Assembly (NCBI GenBank): GCA_022361535.1 | Contig: JAKSAU010000818.1 | Span: 1 to 47,017, forward strand | Source: Desulfobacterales bacterium | GTDB taxonomy: Bacteria; Desulfobacterota; Desulfobacteria; Desulfobacterales; Desulfobacteraceae | Reading direction: 5' to 3' | Length of the DNA stretch: 47,017 nucleotides | Shown: positions 44,760-47,017 of the stretch, piece after piece | Numbering within the stretch: position 1 is the first letter of the stretch | Layout of the letters: every line of letters begins with the position of its first letter | Program-made: the position numbers and the translations under genes | The notes under the pieces: generated by a model | What the model was told of the DNA's origin: nothing | What the model saw: only the letters and a program-made list of their open reading frames with translations | Databases searched by the model: none

Positions 44760-45308
44760 GTGCAGCTGTTGAACACCACATCAATTTTACCGCTACATAC
44801 CCAACTTGTCATATGGAAGCGATTTATTCGGATTCTGAAAGTTGGCCGTCATCTATTTGCGTCCGCAGGAATAGGCATAGGACTATGCACCTGGATTGTA
44901 TTGACCAAAATATCCGGAGCACAGAACGATTCAACAATTCTTTCCGTAATGCTATACAATCTTGGATTATGCTGGAGTGCCGGCTTGACCTTATTTGCTC
45001 TATTAGACGCAAGATCAAGGTTCCAGGACTATAAGCGGGCCAAAGACCTGTTTTATGAAAACGGATTCAAACCCAGAATAGCTAAGCTTTATACCCATTC
45101 CAAATGCCAGCGTGATGCAATTCGTGTGGCAGCAAAGGACTTAGGCCTTTTAAAACAGCTTGATCATTTTTACTTTAATCAGGGGTATCGCTGGTATCAT
45201 ATCTTCCCTGACTTTCTATCTAAACGGCCCTGGCTGTTATTATCGAAACGGTATTGGCAAAAAACCCTGTTTGAGCCTCGCTACACCTCTAACTACTTTT
45301 TTTGGTAG
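44760..45308 (+). CDS. Hypothetical membrane protein with two transmembrane segments
   Basis: I do not recognise this 182-residue protein. Two hydrophobic segments (about residues 33-52 and 63-83) are followed by a basic, aromatic-rich soluble part with many Tyr, Trp, Arg and Lys (KLYTHSKCQRDAIRVAAKDL, HFYFNQGYRWYHIFPDFL). The start is the first GTG, 44760, and is uncertain. It follows the cupin gene by 70 bases but without signs of coupling. Both membrane segments are near the N-terminus, so the larger part may face the cytoplasm. Confidence 0.6.
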   Translation: MQLLNTTSILPLHTQLVIWKRFIRILKVGRHLFASAGIGIGLCTWIVLTKISGAQNDSTILSVMLYNLGLCWSAGLTLFALLDARSRFQDYKRAKDLFYENGFKPRIAKLYTHSKCQRDAIRVAAKDLGLLKQLDHFYFNQGYRWYHIFPDFLSKRPWLLLSKRYWQKTLFEPRYTSNYFFW

Positions 45309-45377
45309 TTTAGATGTGCAGCACAATACTTTTCTAGTTTTTCCGTTATAGGAAGACGTCTATATGGCAGGCCTGTT

Positions 45378-45695
45378 TTATTTTACCAGCCTCAATACAT
45401 GAGTTTCCTGTAATTTCTTCCACATGGCCTGGATAATGACCATGGTTGGATCGGCATCCTTATCACCATTATCTTCCACCTCTTTGAGGCATGCATTTAA
45501 TAGCAACTCATTGCCGCTCCACAATCGGAAATCCCGGGTAATTTGAAGCCCAACGACTTTATTTACCCAATTTAACTCTTCAGTTGTCATCGAACCCATC
45601 CGGGTTCTATCCAGTAATCTCAAATCAGACAGAAGTATGTTCACCGCCTCATCAATGGTTGACGGTAAATCTGAACTCAAGGGTTTTGTATACAT
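45378..45695 (-). CDS. Hypothetical protein, 105 residues
   Basis: I do not recognise it. The sequence is helical and charged, with a repeated Leu pattern (LPSTIDEAVNILLSDLRLLDRTRMGSMTTEEL; WVNKVVGLQITRDFRLWSGNELLLNACLKEV). There is no signal peptide, membrane segment or cysteine site. The gene converges on the membrane-protein gene at 44760 with a 69-base gap and has only a weak ribosome binding site, so translation is plausible but not proven. Confidence 0.5.
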   Translation of the reverse strand: MYTKPLSSDLPSTIDEAVNILLSDLRLLDRTRMGSMTTEELNWVNKVVGLQITRDFRLWSGNELLLNACLKEVEDNGDKDADPTMVIIQAMWKKLQETHVLRLVK

Positions 45696-46073
45696 GTTCT
45701 ATCTACTACTTTCTTTCAACTACATTGGTTCTGCTGGTACCTTGGTTCTGCCGGTTTGTTTTTTCCCATAAAAAACAAATTCTAAGTACAATCGGCAGAT
45801 CTTTAACCACTTAATTTTACTTCGGTTGTCACCAAAGTTAAGCGGTCAATGTATGGGTTATATTTATGAATGTCAATTGATTCTTTAGATCCATTTTAGG
45901 AATCAGGCAATTATCACAACAAAACAAACCAACTCTTTTATGTAAACCTGATTTTCCAAATTAACTTTACACTGCTTATCTATCTTGATATGCCGTTTGT
46001 TATATAAAAATTCATAATATCGTCATTAACTATATTTAAAAGAGTGGAACCGGTCCGGTTCAGGGAGGCAAAA
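45696..46073. other. AT-rich spacer with a small tandem repeat
   Basis: No gene is visible here. It holds the two-copy repeat at 45725-45758 and a short imperfect inverted repeat near 45810-45842. I looked for a remnant of a channel pore upstream of the RCK gene (a TVGYGD-type filter in any frame) and found none. Confidence 0.4.
45725..45758 (+). repeat. Two-copy 17-bp direct repeat
   Basis: TTGGTTCTGCTGGTACC followed by TTGGTTCTGCCGGTTTG, 13 of 17 bases alike. Only two copies and no similar copies elsewhere in the window; probably a local duplication. Confidence 0.5.
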
Positions 46074-46778
46074 TTGGGAGAACAAATTCAGAAGCTCGAC
46101 GGTCATTATATCGTTTGTGGTTATGGAAGAATTGGCCGGTTACTCACACAGTACTTAATCCAGAAATATAACAATGTCGTGGTGATAGAAAAGAACGCTC
46201 AGCATAGTGATCAACTGAATGAAGATGGTGTTCTTTACCTGATCGGGGAAGCAACTGATAAAGAGCTTCTTACACAAGCTGGTATAAACCGGGCTTCCGG
46301 TATCATTGCAGGCGTAGGAACAGATGATGAAAATGTTTTGCTTGTTCAGTTGGCCAGGCAGTTGAATCCGAATATTTTTATTGTGGCCCGTGCTTCTCTT
46401 GAGTCATCTAAAAAAACGTTGGAGGACGCAGGTGCTCAAAAGGTAATTTCACCATATGATATAGGTGCCCGGCGAATGGCCCATGCCATTTTACGTCCTA
46501 CAGTTATTAAATTTCTTGAAACTGCATTTAATGACGAATCTACCGAGTTTCAGTTCGAAGAAATCCGCGTTAGAAAGGGAGCAAAACTTGAAAGTGTCAG
46601 TTTGATGGATTCCGGAATCCGCCAGGAATTGAATCTTATCGTAATTGCCATTCAGGATGGGAATGGGGAAATGACGTTTAACCCTAAAGCAGACACAAAG
46701 TTTATAGTTGGAGATACTATTGTTGTTATGGGTAGTGCAAAAAGCATTAAGCAGTTTGAAAGTATGATGAGTGGATAA
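46074..46778 (+). CDS. RCK/TrkA-N domain protein without channel pore
   Basis: Nucleotide-binding regulator of potassium transport. The N-terminal RCK (TrkA-N) Rossmann domain begins HYIVCGYGRIGRLL and has the acidic IEKN end of the second strand; residues about 145-235 form an RCK_C domain (FEEIRVRKGAKLESVSLMD). In related channel proteins a two-helix pore comes first; here the frame opens only at a GTG at 46044. GGGAGG at 46063-46068 instead points to the TTG at 46074, giving a cytoplasmic 235-residue protein. It may regulate a transporter encoded elsewhere, as TrkA or KtrA do. Confidence 0.88.
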   Translation: MGEQIQKLDGHYIVCGYGRIGRLLTQYLIQKYNNVVVIEKNAQHSDQLNEDGVLYLIGEATDKELLTQAGINRASGIIAGVGTDDENVLLVQLARQLNPNIFIVARASLESSKKTLEDAGAQKVISPYDIGARRMAHAILRPTVIKFLETAFNDESTEFQFEEIRVRKGAKLESVSLMDSGIRQELNLIVIAIQDGNGEMTFNPKADTKFIVGDTIVVMGSAKSIKQFESMMSG

Positions 46779-47017
46779 CTTTCTGAATTCAACATTTCAT
46801 AATACATGAAAAGATACATTGCTATCCAACACGTGTACTGTAAACTTTCTTAGTTCTGATAATTGTAATTAACAAAGTTACCGGAAACATCTCCGGAGAA
46901 ATTATCATTTACATCTATCATTTTTGATGAGGTTGAACTTGAAAAGTTGAATTTTTTTAAATCGAAATAGCGAACTTTTCGATTTGTTTTTGTCCGAAAA
47001 TAAATACAACGATCTGC
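46779..47017. other. AT-rich end of the window
   Basis: No gene is seen in the last 239 bases. The region contains the terminator-like hairpin at 46959-46992 and runs off the window edge. Confidence 0.4.
46959..46992 (+). terminator. Possible intrinsic terminator
   Basis: AAATCGAAA (46959-46967) pairs with TTTCGATTT (46977-46985) across a nine-base loop, followed by GTTTTTG. The stem is AT-rich and 180 bases after the RCK gene, so its strength is doubtful. Confidence 0.4.

Noticed and set aside
45725..45758. Start of a CRISPR array
   Set aside because: Only two imperfect copies directly adjacent, no spacer, and no cas gene in the window.

Overview
The window reads as chromosomal DNA of an anaerobic, sulfate-reducing member of the Desulfobacterota, most likely Desulfobacteraceae (Desulfobacter/Desulfobacula-like). 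The main marker is a complete Tmc transmembrane redox complex (tetraheme cytochrome c3, HdrD-like iron-sulfur subunit, b-type cytochrome, beta-propeller-like TmcD). A ferredoxin-nitroreductase and the protein families around it agree. The assignment is an inference from gene content; no rRNA is present. The DNA is moderately AT-rich, and I see no integrase, transposase, phage gene or CRISPR array.

Layout. 0-1.4 kb: a type IV pilin and a small membrane protein. 1.5-9 kb (minus strand): a PrkA-YeaH-SpoVR stress-kinase operon ending in a second, divergent PrkA-like ATPase, driven by a good sigma-70-type promoter at about 9.17 kb. 9.3-11.7 kb (plus): a ferredoxin-nitroreductase and an unusual 500-residue protein with a MerR-like head, coiled coil, ten DDLSxLVD motifs and a recombinase-like tail. 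11.8-13.4 kb: an NrtA/NasS-like binding protein without signal peptide and a hotdog thioesterase. 13.4-22.1 kb (minus): housekeeping genes, namely ispD, an HPr-domain fusion, the RNase P RNA, a zinc-ribbon coiled-coil protein, a Nif3-like protein, a CAU-anticodon tRNA (probably tRNA-Ile2), rpoD, dnaG and hisB. 22.4-25.8 kb: mostly single envelope or flagellum-related genes. 25.8-30.2 kb (minus): a polyamine operon (speD-speE-GNAT-DUF2156), then a glyoxalase-II-like hydrolase with an acidic partner. 30.3-41.1 kb (minus): universal stress protein, response regulator, tmcA-B-C-D, a second response regulator, an IscU-like protein, a hybrid histidine kinase with its periplasmic binding protein, and an orphan solute-binding protein. 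41.6-46.8 kb (plus mostly): lhgO, metY, a cupin gene behind an FNR/DNR-type palindrome, two hypothetical proteins and an RCK-domain protein without a channel pore.

How the genes fit together. The 30-41 kb block looks like one respiratory electron-transfer locus with its own sensing: a periplasmic binding protein and hybrid kinase, two single-domain receivers flanking the Tmc genes, a universal stress protein, and a candidate sigma-54 promoter before the first receiver. The prkA block is a bacterial stress and starvation module with a duplicated kinase. The best candidates for undescribed biology are the DDLS-repeat protein, the second PrkA-like protein, the HPr fusion and the internally duplicated SpeD. 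Many start codons were moved from the longest frame to the codon with a good ribosome binding site; this is stated where done.
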